Source of the DNA: JAZFSZ01 sp036446455
Lineage (GTDB): Bacteria; Pseudomonadota; Gammaproteobacteria; Acidiferrobacterales; JAJDNE01
Assembly: GCA_036446455.1 (NCBI GenBank)
Contig: JAZFSZ010000047.1
Location: 1 to 20,741 of the forward strand
Direction: 5' to 3'
DNA length: 20,741 nt
Positions 1 through 7,356 of this stretch are shown here, in pieces (position 1 is the stretch's first letter; each line of letters opens with the position of its first letter). The position numbers and the translations under genes were made by a program. Below the pieces are notes generated by a model. That model had not been told where the DNA came from and searched no databases. It worked only from the letters and a program-made list of their open reading frames with translations.

Positions 1-13
1 GGGTTGGCTCTTG

Positions 14-1324
14 TTATTTGAGCCTGGTTGCTCCGATATCGACCTTGGTCGTGGCGCCAAATCCGATTTGCACCGGGAATGACACGTGATGACCACGGGT
101 GGTGATGTTGTCGTCATGGGTGGCAAAGCCGAAGGTGTAAACACCGCCCACTTTCAGGGCCTTGTCGTCGGAGTTGGTCAGGCCCAGTTCGCGTGCCCAG
201 ACCACTGTCCACATGCCATCGGCCCAGACTCCCTTGGAGCGGTTGTTGTCGGCGGCTGATCCCTTGGAGTCTTCACGACTAACCAGGTACTTGGGAATCA
301 GGTCACCTTCTTTCCAATCGACACTGGGATCGAATGGAACTGCATTCGATTCACGGATCAGTGTTGTTTCCATCTTTCGGATGTCTTCTATCCTGGCCGC
401 CTTCTTGCCGAACTTCTTCTCGTCGAACATGTATTTCGGTTCATGGGTCTTCTTGTTCACGTTTGATTTGAACGGGTTCGGACCGTCGTCGCTGTTACGA
501 TATTCAAGGACGTAGAAGTCGTCTGACATACCAACCGGATTCGAACGGTGACCGCGCCATTGCATCAGGTCGAGGAAGCCGCCGGCCGCCTTGATCTTGG
601 CGATCTCTTCCGGGGTCTTGCCTTTATCCCATGAAGCCGCTTCGTCGGTACGCGTAGACGGCAGATACTTGCGCACGTCTTTTTTCTTCAGGTACTTGAA
701 AAGCGCATTGGCTTTGACCTCCGCTGTCGTTGGGAGACCCGGGCTGTCACGCTGTCCGTCATGACATGACACAAAACAGCCTTGTTCTTTGAACAACGGC
801 ACCTTGCCATCGTCGATCATCATCGACATACGATCCTCGTAGATACCCGGCTGATCGCCATCCTGGACCACGGCATCGAGCTTCGGATAGCCAAATGCAT
901 GCCATTCCTTACCGTCATAACGCAGGTAAGGGTGGGCCGTGCCGGCGTAGTCGTTGAGGGTCTTCCACTGGAAACGAAAATAGGCGTCGTGGTCGTCATA
1001 GGCAACCTGAAAATTGAGATCGATGTAACCGTTTTTGTCTTCAACAGGCATCGGCTCAAGTTCATGATCGCCAGTGACCAGCCTGTTGCCTATCTCCTCT
1101 TCCTCGCCAAGATGGCAGGCATCACAAGCCTGGCCTTCTATGGTCTGCCGATCAGCCCGTTTGTGTGCGGGGCTGCGAAGCCATTGGTAGGTTGTTTGGC
1201 CGGGCCAGAATAACTTAATCGTCTTCGTCGGAACATTTGACCAGTCTACAGCCTCTGGATCACCTGCAATAACAGGTCCCGCTACCAGGGCCGCAACACC
1301 AATCAGTAGTGCTGTGCGTTTCAT
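14..1324 (-). CDS. Exported c-type cytochrome with ethylbenzene-dehydrogenase-related (EB_dh) haem domain
   Basis: A 436-residue protein with a signal peptide (residues 1-20, cleavage after VIA). It carries one classical haem c site, CDACH at 67-71, and a second cysteine pair, CFVSCH at 182-187, which is the rarer CX3CH spacing. The C-terminal part (about 365-430), with HDD and RGHHVSFPV, looks like the haem-binding domain of the EB_dh family, the fold of the gamma subunits of ethylbenzene, DMS and selenate/chlorate enzymes. Inferred role: periplasmic electron carrier or redox subunit; partner enzyme not in the window. The ATG at 1324 has a GGAG ribosome site 7 bases upstream. The gene sits just downstream of a sigma-54 regulator gene and has its own -24/-12 promoter. 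A short hairpin (GGCTC/GAGCC, 6-24) overlaps the stop but lacks a T-run. Family assignment is good, exact function unknown. Confidence 0.8.
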   Translation of the reverse strand: MKRTALLIGVAALVAGPVIAGDPEAVDWSNVPTKTIKLFWPGQTTYQWLRSPAHKRADRQTIEGQACDACHLGEEEEIGNRLVTGDHELEPMPVEDKNGYIDLNFQVAYDDHDAYFRFQWKTLNDYAGTAHPYLRYDGKEWHAFGYPKLDAVVQDGDQPGIYEDRMSMMIDDGKVPLFKEQGCFVSCHDGQRDSPGLPTTAEVKANALFKYLKKKDVRKYLPSTRTDEAASWDKGKTPEEIAKIKAAGGFLDLMQWRGHRSNPVGMSDDFYVLEYRNSDDGPNPFKSNVNKKTHEPKYMFDEKKFGKKAARIEDIRKMETTLIRESNAVPFDPSVDWKEGDLIPKYLVSREDSKGSAADNNRSKGVWADGMWTVVWARELGLTNSDDKALKVGGVYTFGFATHDDNITTRGHHVSFPVQIGFGATTKVDIGATRLK

Positions 1325-1374
1325 GATTTTCTCCGAGAACTAGTGAAAAATATGTAATATTGCAATTTCTTAAA

Positions 1375-1390
1375 TGCAAATTTCATGCCC
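1375..1390 (-). promoter_or_regulatory. Sigma-54 (-24/-12) promoter of the cytochrome gene
   Basis: The minus strand reads GGGCATGAAATTTGCA. Against TGGCACG-N4-TTGCW the -24 half matches 5 of 7 and the -12 half matches fully, with GG and GC exactly 10 bases apart. Predicted transcription start is near 1364, giving a leader of about 40 bases before the ATG at 1324. The adjacent gene encodes a sigma-54 activator, which fits. Confidence 0.75.
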
Positions 1391-1456
1391 GGGTTGAAAA
1401 AGTCCTGTAACTAAGGGTTTGGTACCGTAAATTTGGTACAGAAGTGGATGAATAGC

Positions 1457-1494
1457 TGTCTCAATATATTGACAACTGTCTTATTTTTATGACA
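1457..1494. promoter_or_regulatory. Tandem enhancer-type sites TGTC-N10-GACA for the NtrC-type regulator
   Basis: Two 18-bp inverted repeats, TGTCTCAATATATTGACA (1457-1474) and TGTCTTATTTTTATGACA (1477-1494), lie with centres 20 bp apart, two helical turns. They are centred about 101 and 121 bp upstream of the predicted sigma-54 start, a usual distance for activator binding sites. The second overlaps the last codons of the regulator gene. Binding by the neighbouring regulator is inference. A further direct repeat, TTTGGTAC at 1418-1425 and 1432-1439, lies between sites and promoter. Confidence 0.6.
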
Positions 1495-2842
1495 ATCCCC
1501 AGCGCTTCATACGGACGTAAAGGTTCTGGCGTGAAATACCGCTCAGGCGGGCGGCCTCAGAGACGTTACCATCGGCTTTTTCTAGCAGACGTTCCAGGTA
1601 ATCATGTTCGAATACCTCGCGTTCCTTCTGGTAGGAAACGACAGCTCCGTCAATCGGCTCTTCACCCAGGTCCTCGGCAATTACGTCAAGATCGGAGGCA
1701 CTCACGGGTCCGCCGGTATGCAGTGCGACGGTTCTTTCGATGCTGTGTTGCAACTGGCGGACGTTTCCGGGCCAGGGATAGTGTTCAAGAACGTGAAGTG
1801 CTTCAGGCGTTAAGGGGCCGACCTGCTTATCGAACTTGGCGACAAAGTGCTCAAGAAAGTGCACGCTAAGAGGCACGATGTCTTTAACCCGTTTGCGCAG
1901 CGGCAGAATATCGAGAGCCACTACATTGATGCGGTAGAACAGGTCCTGGCGGAAATTGCCGGCTTTTACTTCGTCTGCTAGCCGTTTGTTGGTTGCGCAG
2001 ACAAGCCTGAAATCGCTTGAACAAACCCGGGGGCTGCCTAGCCGGTTAAAGGTATGGTTCTGGAGAACGCGTAACAGGCTGCTTTGCAGTTTCGGGCTCA
2101 TATCGGCGATCTCGTCGAGAAACAGAATCCCGCCGTCGGCTTCTTCGAAATAACCGGGGGTAGTTTTCACAGCGCCAGTAAAAGCGCCCTTTTCGTAACC
2201 AAACAGCGAACTTTCTAAAAGCTGTTCGGAGAGTGCGCCACAGTTGACCTCGAGGAAGGGCCCACTGGCCCGACCGCTTTGGGCATAAATGCTCCTGGCC
2301 ACCAGATCCTTGCCGGTACCACTCTCACCCTCGATGAGGACGGTGATGTCGAGGGGGGCCACCTGCGAGATCTGTTTTTTCAGTGCCATCGTCGCTGAAG
2401 AATGACCGATGTACACTGGCATGGCGTTACCGGCTGCGAGTGATTCACGCAAGCTGCTAATCTCACGGTAGGCGCGGTCAAGCTCCAGAGCTTTCTCGAC
2501 CACGGCTTCCAACTCCTCGATTTGATCGAAAGGTTTGGTCAGGTAGTCGAACAGGCCTTCGCGTACGGCCCGCACCGCATCCCGCACGTCGGCATAGCCG
2601 GTGATGAGGATAGCAACCTGCTGTGGGCGTTCGGCGCGCATTTCACGCAGTAAATCAAGCCCGTTGCCATCGGGCAGGCGTTGATCCATGATAATCAGAT
2701 TGAAGTCGGTGGCGGCGAACAGCCGGCGTGCCTCGGCGGCATCGCAGGCGAATTGCGCCGCTACCGGACTGTTGCGGAAAACCCCCTCAAGAAGCTTGCG
2801 GGTGTAGTGGTCATCGTCGACGATGAGTAACTGTGGTGCCAT
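1487..2842 (-). CDS. Sigma-54-dependent response regulator, NtrC family
   Basis: A 451-residue, three-domain activator. The receiver domain has the acidic cluster at 9-11, phosphoacceptor Asp53 (IIMDQRLPDG) and Lys103. The AAA+ domain has Walker A GESGTGK (172-178), the sigma-54 contact loop GAFTGA (219-224) and Walker B FLDE (241-244). A Fis-type helix-turn-helix occupies about 425-450. All catalytic motifs look intact. I chose the ATG at 2842 because GGGAGG precedes it at good spacing and MAPQLLIVDDD is a usual beginning. ATG at 2863, overlapping the kinase stop as ATGA, and GTG at 2890 are alternatives. It is translated after the kinase gene and probably acts on the -24/-12 promoter of the cytochrome gene downstream. 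Its signal is unknown. Confidence 0.93.
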   Translation of the reverse strand: MAPQLLIVDDDHYTRKLLEGVFRNSPVAAQFACDAAEARRLFAATDFNLIIMDQRLPDGNGLDLLREMRAERPQQVAILITGYADVRDAVRAVREGLFDYLTKPFDQIEELEAVVEKALELDRAYREISSLRESLAAGNAMPVYIGHSSATMALKKQISQVAPLDITVLIEGESGTGKDLVARSIYAQSGRASGPFLEVNCGALSEQLLESSLFGYEKGAFTGAVKTTPGYFEEADGGILFLDEIADMSPKLQSSLLRVLQNHTFNRLGSPRVCSSDFRLVCATNKRLADEVKAGNFRQDLFYRINVVALDILPLRKRVKDIVPLSVHFLEHFVAKFDKQVGPLTPEALHVLEHYPWPGNVRQLQHSIERTVALHTGGPVSASDLDVIAEDLGEEPIDGAVVSYQKEREVFEHDYLERLLEKADGNVSEAARLSGISRQNLYVRMKRWGLS

Positions 2843-2859
2843 AGCGACCTCCCGGGACG

Positions 2860-4632
2860 TCATTCGCCCATCTCCGTCACAGGTAACCACAATGCAAAAA
2901 GCGCGCCACCAGTCTCAGTGTTCGCTGCGCTGATCTGCCCTTCATGGAGGATAGCGACATGTTGAACGACCGGCAGTCCGAGGCCAGTGCCCTCAGTATG
3001 AGTGGTAAAGAACGGCGTGAACATCTTGTCTTTCACCTCATCGGACAACCCGCAACCTTCATCCCTGACGGCAAGACACCATCCTGGGGCGTTATCTACC
3101 GGGTGCGTTTCGCGATACAGGCTGACGGTAATGATCCCGTTGGGAGGGTTTGCCTGCGCGGCGTTACTCAGAAGGTTGAATACTGCATGTTTGATGAGAA
3201 TCGGATCGACATCGAGGATGGGCGCATCCTGGGGAAGTTCGCTGACCACTTTCTGCGGTTTGCCGAGGCTCTGCTGAAATAAGGCAATCGTTTCTTCGAC
3301 CAGGAGGTTCAGGTCCGTAGGCTTGCTGTCAAAACATGAAATCTTGGTGAATTGAAGCATCCTCTTGACGAACTCATGGCAATCCCTGCCGGCCTTAATA
3401 ATGTCACCCAGCAGTTCCTGCGTGCGCTTGGGGTCCTTGACCTCGCGCTCGGCCAATTGCGCCATGTTGACGACACCGACCAGGGGATTGTTCAATTGAT
3501 GCGCGATTTCGCTGATCATCAAACCCATAGCGGACAGTTTCTCCACTTGAATCACTTTCTGGTGTTCCGTGTCGATTCTCGAAAGCTGTAGTTCCACTTC
3601 ACGCTGGCGTCGATAGTCGCGTTCCACCTTGCCGAGGATCGCGTAAAAGAGCGCGAACATGATGCTACCGATAATCACCGAAACGACCGCTGTCAGAATC
3701 GTCGCATTGCGGTGGTCTGCCTGTACGCCCGTTACGTCCGTGACGACGATAAAATTACCGACTTCACGACCGGTAATATCGTTAAGGGGCAGAAAGGTCA
3801 CATATAAATCCCTGCCGTCCTCGACCGCATGCAGCGGCCCTTCATAAGATTGATCGCCGCGCTCCAAAATAGTGGCCACGGCGTCTGGAATTTTCTCCAT
3901 CGCACGACCGACGACGACGGTGTTGCCGAAATCGGGCCAATCGTCCGTGTGATCGAGCATTTTTTTGCCGGCTTCCCATTGTTTGAGGCCGAGGTGCCGT
4001 TCGTAGACGAGCACCAGCAGATCGATACCCAGGACTCTGTGAATCTCGTCGGTGATATGGTCGATCTCTTCGCCGAGTTCGAGAAACCCAATCAGGGTTT
4101 TACCTTGATACCAGGGTAGAACGACACGTAGCGTGAAGGTGCCGAGAGAACCCAGTTCGATACCGTGAGCCGGGACCCGTGCCTCGGCCGCTCGCAACAT
4201 TGTGATACGCTCAATGGTGTCGCCGAACTCATCGGGCTTGTGGACGCGTAGAAAATTCACCCTTTCCGGATCGGTGAAATAGAAATGCGAAAAGCGGTTG
4301 TTCTCTTGCAACTTTTTAAACAAGGGCCTTGCCTGTTTCAGCAGCGCTTCGCGATTTCTACTGATGAAGGCCTTCTTAATACTTTCATCGCGCGCGATTA
4401 CGGTAAGGATCGCCTGCATCATAGTGGCGTCTTTCTCCAGACCTTGACGGAACAACCGCTCAACGGAAGCGGTTCTCTCCATCAAGTTTCTCTCGTGCTC
4501 AAAGCCATCAAACAGATACGCGGCGACAAGAAACGCGCCGATAACAAACAGAATAACGAGCGCGAAAGGATAGAGGATCCGGGCCCTGACCCGACCCCTC
4601 CCCTGTCCGCTATATGCCTCTGACACAGTCAT
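2860..4632 (-). CDS. Membrane sensor histidine kinase with periplasmic Cache-like sensor
   Basis: A 590-residue kinase. One membrane helix lies near 22-40 and another near 311-332, enclosing a periplasmic region of about 270 residues. That region (FYFTDPERVNFLRVHKPDEF at 117-136) resembles the double-Cache sensor of two-component kinases. A linker with coiled-coil character follows, then the HisKA dimerisation helix with phosphoacceptor His378 in SEIAHQLNNPL. The ATPase domain has the N box (FNLLSNAAQA, 485-494), G1 DEGCGL (524-529) and G2 EGTGLGL (547-553). All catalytic motifs are present. The gene precedes the NtrC-type regulator with overlapping or closely spaced starts, so the two form a pair. 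The ligand is unknown; a small carboxylate or amine would be typical of Cache sensors but is a guess. Confidence 0.92.
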   Translation of the reverse strand: MTVSEAYSGQGRGRVRARILYPFALVILFVIGAFLVAAYLFDGFEHERNLMERTASVERLFRQGLEKDATMMQAILTVIARDESIKKAFISRNREALLKQARPLFKKLQENNRFSHFYFTDPERVNFLRVHKPDEFGDTIERITMLRAAEARVPAHGIELGSLGTFTLRVVLPWYQGKTLIGFLELGEEIDHITDEIHRVLGIDLLVLVYERHLGLKQWEAGKKMLDHTDDWPDFGNTVVVGRAMEKIPDAVATILERGDQSYEGPLHAVEDGRDLYVTFLPLNDITGREVGNFIVVTDVTGVQADHRNATILTAVVSVIIGSIMFALFYAILGKVERDYRRQREVELQLSRIDTEHQKVIQVEKLSAMGLMISEIAHQLNNPLVGVVNMAQLAEREVKDPKRTQELLGDIIKAGRDCHEFVKRMLQFTKISCFDSKPTDLNLLVEETIALFQQSLGKPQKVVSELPQDAPILDVDPILIKHAVFNLLSNAAQANPPNGIITVSLYRETHPVDNAPGWCLAVRDEGCGLSDEVKDKMFTPFFTTHTEGTGLGLPVVQHVAILHEGQISAANTETGGALFALWLPVTEMGE

Positions 4633-4658
4633 TACATGCCGTCCCTATGTAGCTTGCA

Positions 4659-4683
4659 GGCTCACCTCCCATCGGGGGGAGCC
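4659..4683 (-). other. GC-rich hairpin upstream of the sensor kinase gene
   Basis: GGCTC and GAGCC enclose a second 5-bp stem (CTCCC with GGGGG, one G-T pair), with a two-base bulge and a 3-base loop. It lies 27 bases upstream of the kinase ATG and about 75 bases past the end of the methyltransferase gene. No T-run follows on the minus strand, so it is a poor intrinsic terminator; it could end the upstream transcript weakly or fold in the kinase leader. Confidence 0.3.
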
Positions 4684-4758
4684 ACTGGAAAAAATATATC
4701 AGGAAGCACTACCCCTGTCCCGTAAAATCTCTGGCGTTTGGTCTACGCAGGGCGCGTA

Positions 4759-5541
4759 TTAATTCAAATTTCCTTTAATGGCAGTAAACAAACCCCAACG
4801 ATGGTCGCCCGCCTGTGACCGGGCCACTTTATGACGCCAGCTTTGTAGCAATTTAGTTTTATCCGATTCCTCTATTTCCAGTTTTTCGATTCTCTCGAGA
4901 TCAGCCAGAAGGATATCAATAAACCTGTGGGTTAAATCCTGGTAGGCAACACGCTCGAAACCGGCCTGTGAAATCAGTTCGGCATAGTCGGGCAAAGTGT
5001 GCAGGCAATACCCCCGGTCTTCGACGTACGCCGAAAAATCTTTTTCCCAGGGTTTCTGACCACAACAATAATCGGTGAACAACAGCTGTCCCGCTGCCCG
5101 TAATGAAGTATTTAATGCTGAAAACAGCCGTTTCTTATCCTGAATATGCAAAAACACGTCCCGGCTGTAAACCGCATCATAATACCCGGGACGATCCAGC
5201 TCCAGGCAGTCCCCCCATTCCAGTTTAACGCGATCCGACAACTCATAAGCCGACAGTTTGGCATTCGCCAGCACCAGCATATTTTTTGACAGGTCGATTC
5301 CGTCCACATACAGGCCGAACTGACGCGCCATGACAAAGGCGCTACCACCCAGACCACAGCCAACATCAAGCACCCTCGAATCCGGGGCAAGATTTAGTTG
5401 CCCGATCAATTCGACCGCCATCTCGCTGCCACCCGGGCTGACAAAATCTTCACCATATACGGCTTCGTATTGCAAAATAGATGAACTTAAATATTGCGCC
5501 GAATCCAGAAACTCCTGGGTCACTTTTTTTGATTGCTTCAT
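4759..5541 (-). CDS. SAM-dependent methyltransferase, phosphoethanolamine N-methyltransferase-like
   Basis: A 260-residue class I methyltransferase with SAM motif VLDVGCGLGG (57-66) and acidic Asp83. Beyond the generic fold it reads like plant and Plasmodium phospho-base methyltransferases: YSRDVFLHIQDK (125-136), TDYC (156-159) and RWGLF near the end. The Tyr-His pair of the Plasmodium enzyme corresponds to Tyr17 and His132, and its phosphate-binding residues to Tyr158, Tyr172, Arg176, Tyr178 and Lys256. This supports methylation of phosphoethanolamine towards phosphocholine. The correspondence is from memory of the family, not a computed alignment. Start is ATG 5541, preceded by AGGAGG at 5-base spacing. 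It follows the MttB-family gene and a small ORF on the same strand. A glycine/sarcosine or dimethylglycine methyltransferase is the alternative, less consistent with these residues. Confidence 0.8.
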   Translation of the reverse strand: MKQSKKVTQEFLDSAQYLSSSILQYEAVYGEDFVSPGGSEMAVELIGQLNLAPDSRVLDVGCGLGGSAFVMARQFGLYVDGIDLSKNMLVLANAKLSAYELSDRVKLEWGDCLELDRPGYYDAVYSRDVFLHIQDKKRLFSALNTSLRAAGQLLFTDYCCGQKPWEKDFSAYVEDRGYCLHTLPDYAELISQAGFERVAYQDLTHRFIDILLADLERIEKLEIEESDKTKLLQSWRHKVARSQAGDHRWGLFTAIKGNLN

Positions 5542-5558
5542 CAATACCTCCTTGACTT

Positions 5559-5660
5559 CTACTCTCCAGACTTCTGGATAGATTCGCTGTCTTGCTCGAT
5601 ATCCTCGAAGCCTGGAATGGCGTTCAGTGTTTGATAAGCCTCTGGTGTTATCTGGTTCAT
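5559..5660 (-). CDS. Small ORF (33 codons) coupled to the MttB-family gene
   Basis: The ATG at 5660 overlaps the TGA of the upstream MttB-family gene as ATGA. The frame runs 33 codons to a TAG at 5559-5561, only 17 bases before the methyltransferase ATG. The product begins MNQITPEAYQTLNAIPGF and is acidic (FEDIEQDSES), with no membrane segment and no recognised domain. No separate ribosome site is visible, so translation would depend on coupling. It could be a real small protein, a leader for the methyltransferase, or chance. Function not recognised. Confidence 0.4.
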   Translation of the reverse strand: MNQITPEAYQTLNAIPGFEDIEQDSESIQKSGE

Positions 5661-7186
5661 TTCGCCACTGGATACTCTGCTTTAAACCGCGACTGGATTA
5701 AGCGAATTTGTTGCAGGATATCATCGGAGATCTTTTCCGGTTGGTGATCTTGCAGAGTCTTTTTAATATCCCGTTCAATCCGCTCGACCAGTGTTTCATC
5801 TGCCAAATTACCGGAGCTAACGGGAAATTTGGCCCCATAGTAGCGCGCGTTCCAATATTCCTCACGGCAATGTCTGGCGGTGTGTGGGTGGGCCAGGTAG
5901 TTACCTCTAACACCTACTTCACGGGTGAGGTCGCGAGCCAGCATTTCGTCATCGACCTTGATGCCTTTCCACAGTTGCCGCAGCAAACCAACCTGTTCGT
6001 TACAAAAGGCCAGGGCATGACGCGAAAAAGTGATGCCCTCGTCAAGTAATCCCAGATAATCGCAGGTGGCCGGCCTGGCGTAAAAGGCATTCATCATGTT
6101 GCAGGAAAGCTCCCAGACGGCGTCCTCGTCAAATCGCCTCGCCGACGAACCCCCACCTATGCCGGTCGCTGAAGGCAGATCCAGTGAACGCATCACCTGG
6201 CAGATGGCGAGATCACCCAGATACATCTGCGAGAAACCGCCAATTCCTCCGGTGGCTGATTCCATAAAGCACACATCAGAGCCCAGCATGCAGAAACAGC
6301 CGGGGCGTACCAGGTGGCTCAGCACCAGGGCAGCCAGATCGGTTGCCAACGCGTGTACCAGGCAGCCGGCCATAGTGATTGGGGACGACGCCCCTCCAAT
6401 CGTGACGGTGCCCAAAATCAACGGGATGCCGTATTCGGCGGCTCGGACGATCTGGTCGATATGGGTCTTTGCATAGTAGAGTGGCAGCGGCGTTACGATA
6501 TGGGCAAAATAAGGTCGTTCGACTAAGCTCTTGCGCCCCCCTCGGATTGCTTCGGCAATCTCGATCACTACATCCAGGCTCTCGGCAAACTCGCAAAGAA
6601 ATTCCAACGGCTTGGAAGTGTGTTCGGCCAGTACCGCGAACTCGTCTATCTCGCCATGGATATTCGACTGCTCAACGATCTTGCAAGTGACACTAGTGCC
6701 ATCGATATAGGCCAGGGCATCTACCAGCTGCGTGATTTTTACCAGATCTTCGCGGCTGCTGTCGCGCAATTCACCCGTCATTTCATCATAGACTTTAATG
6801 CTGGTCATGCCTGCAAAGAACCAGGTGTGCTGCTTATCCAGGGTAATAAATTCGGTGCCGGTCCTGTTCCAGAGCCTGGTGCTGCGTGAGGTTGACCGAA
6901 TAGCATCATTGACCAAATCGGAGGGGAATCGAACGACTCCCTCGCGACTTACCTGGCAGCCGGCTGTTGCGAAAATATCCATCACATGGGTATCAATATC
7001 AAAACCGATACCGGTATCGCGCATCAGCTCCAGGGCTGCATTGACCACCTGATCCACAGCATCTTCACTGAGTGGCTGGTAGGGCGGCAGGGCTCCGTCT
7101 ACCAAACCGATGTCTTGCTTCCTGTCCACCTTATCGGCAGTCTGTACCGCCAGTTTCTTTTTTTCACGTGCGCTTCTTTTACGCAT
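5657..7186 (-). CDS. MttB-family (trimethylamine/betaine) methyltransferase, non-pyrrolysine type
   Basis: A 509-residue full-length member of the trimethylamine methyltransferase family. Family features include GTVTIGGASSPITMAGCLVH, the run PGCFCMLGSDVCFMESATGG and a C-terminal GNYLAHPHT. No in-frame TAG occurs, so it is a non-Pyl member like MtgB, which demethylates glycine betaine onto a corrinoid protein. Likely role: moving a methyl group from a quaternary amine (glycine betaine, carnitine, proline betaine or similar) to a corrinoid carrier. No corrinoid protein or MtgA/MtbA-type methyltransferase gene is in the window. The 30 N-terminal residues are basic and variable (RKRSAREKKK), so a downstream start cannot be excluded. 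It heads a likely transcript with the small ORF and the phospho-base methyltransferase and is divergent from the amidase gene. The substrate is not predictable from sequence. Confidence 0.85.
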   Translation of the reverse strand: MRKRSAREKKKLAVQTADKVDRKQDIGLVDGALPPYQPLSEDAVDQVVNAALELMRDTGIGFDIDTHVMDIFATAGCQVSREGVVRFPSDLVNDAIRSTSRSTRLWNRTGTEFITLDKQHTWFFAGMTSIKVYDEMTGELRDSSREDLVKITQLVDALAYIDGTSVTCKIVEQSNIHGEIDEFAVLAEHTSKPLEFLCEFAESLDVVIEIAEAIRGGRKSLVERPYFAHIVTPLPLYYAKTHIDQIVRAAEYGIPLILGTVTIGGASSPITMAGCLVHALATDLAALVLSHLVRPGCFCMLGSDVCFMESATGGIGGFSQMYLGDLAICQVMRSLDLPSATGIGGGSSARRFDEDAVWELSCNMMNAFYARPATCDYLGLLDEGITFSRHALAFCNEQVGLLRQLWKGIKVDDEMLARDLTREVGVRGNYLAHPHTARHCREEYWNARYYGAKFPVSSGNLADETLVERIERDIKKTLQDHQPEKISDDILQQIRLIQSRFKAEYPVAK

Positions 7187-7356
7187 AGATTACCTGAATA
7201 ATGTTTAAATTCGGGTTGATTATATCGATCATTTAGAAATGTGAAGGATACTCTAAAATCCGGGTATGTATTAATGGTCATATTTGGGGACAGATTCCAA
7301 TCGCTGGAGAAGCTGGACATCTGCTAAGATAGATTCTGTAAACACAGGGGGTTCCA
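7187..7356. promoter_or_regulatory. Divergent intergenic region between the MttB-family and amidase genes
   Basis: The 170-bp spacer must hold promoters in both directions. On the minus strand a perfect TATAAT lies at 7224-7219, about 33 bases before the ATG, but no good -35 is seen at 16-18 bp. For the amidase I see a strong ribosome site (AGGGGG before ATG 7357) and no convincing promoter. TTGGGGACAGATTCC near 7284-7298 resembles the ends of dispersed REP-like elements but has no partner here. Confidence 0.35.

Noticed and set aside
1..24. Hairpin GGCTC/GAGCC at the window edge as a terminator of the cytochrome gene
   Set aside because: Only 5 bp, overlaps the stop codon, no T-run, and the downstream sequence is outside the window.
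5657..7186. A pyrrolysine-containing MttB
   Set aside because: The frame has no internal TAG and is already full length, so it is a non-Pyl family member.
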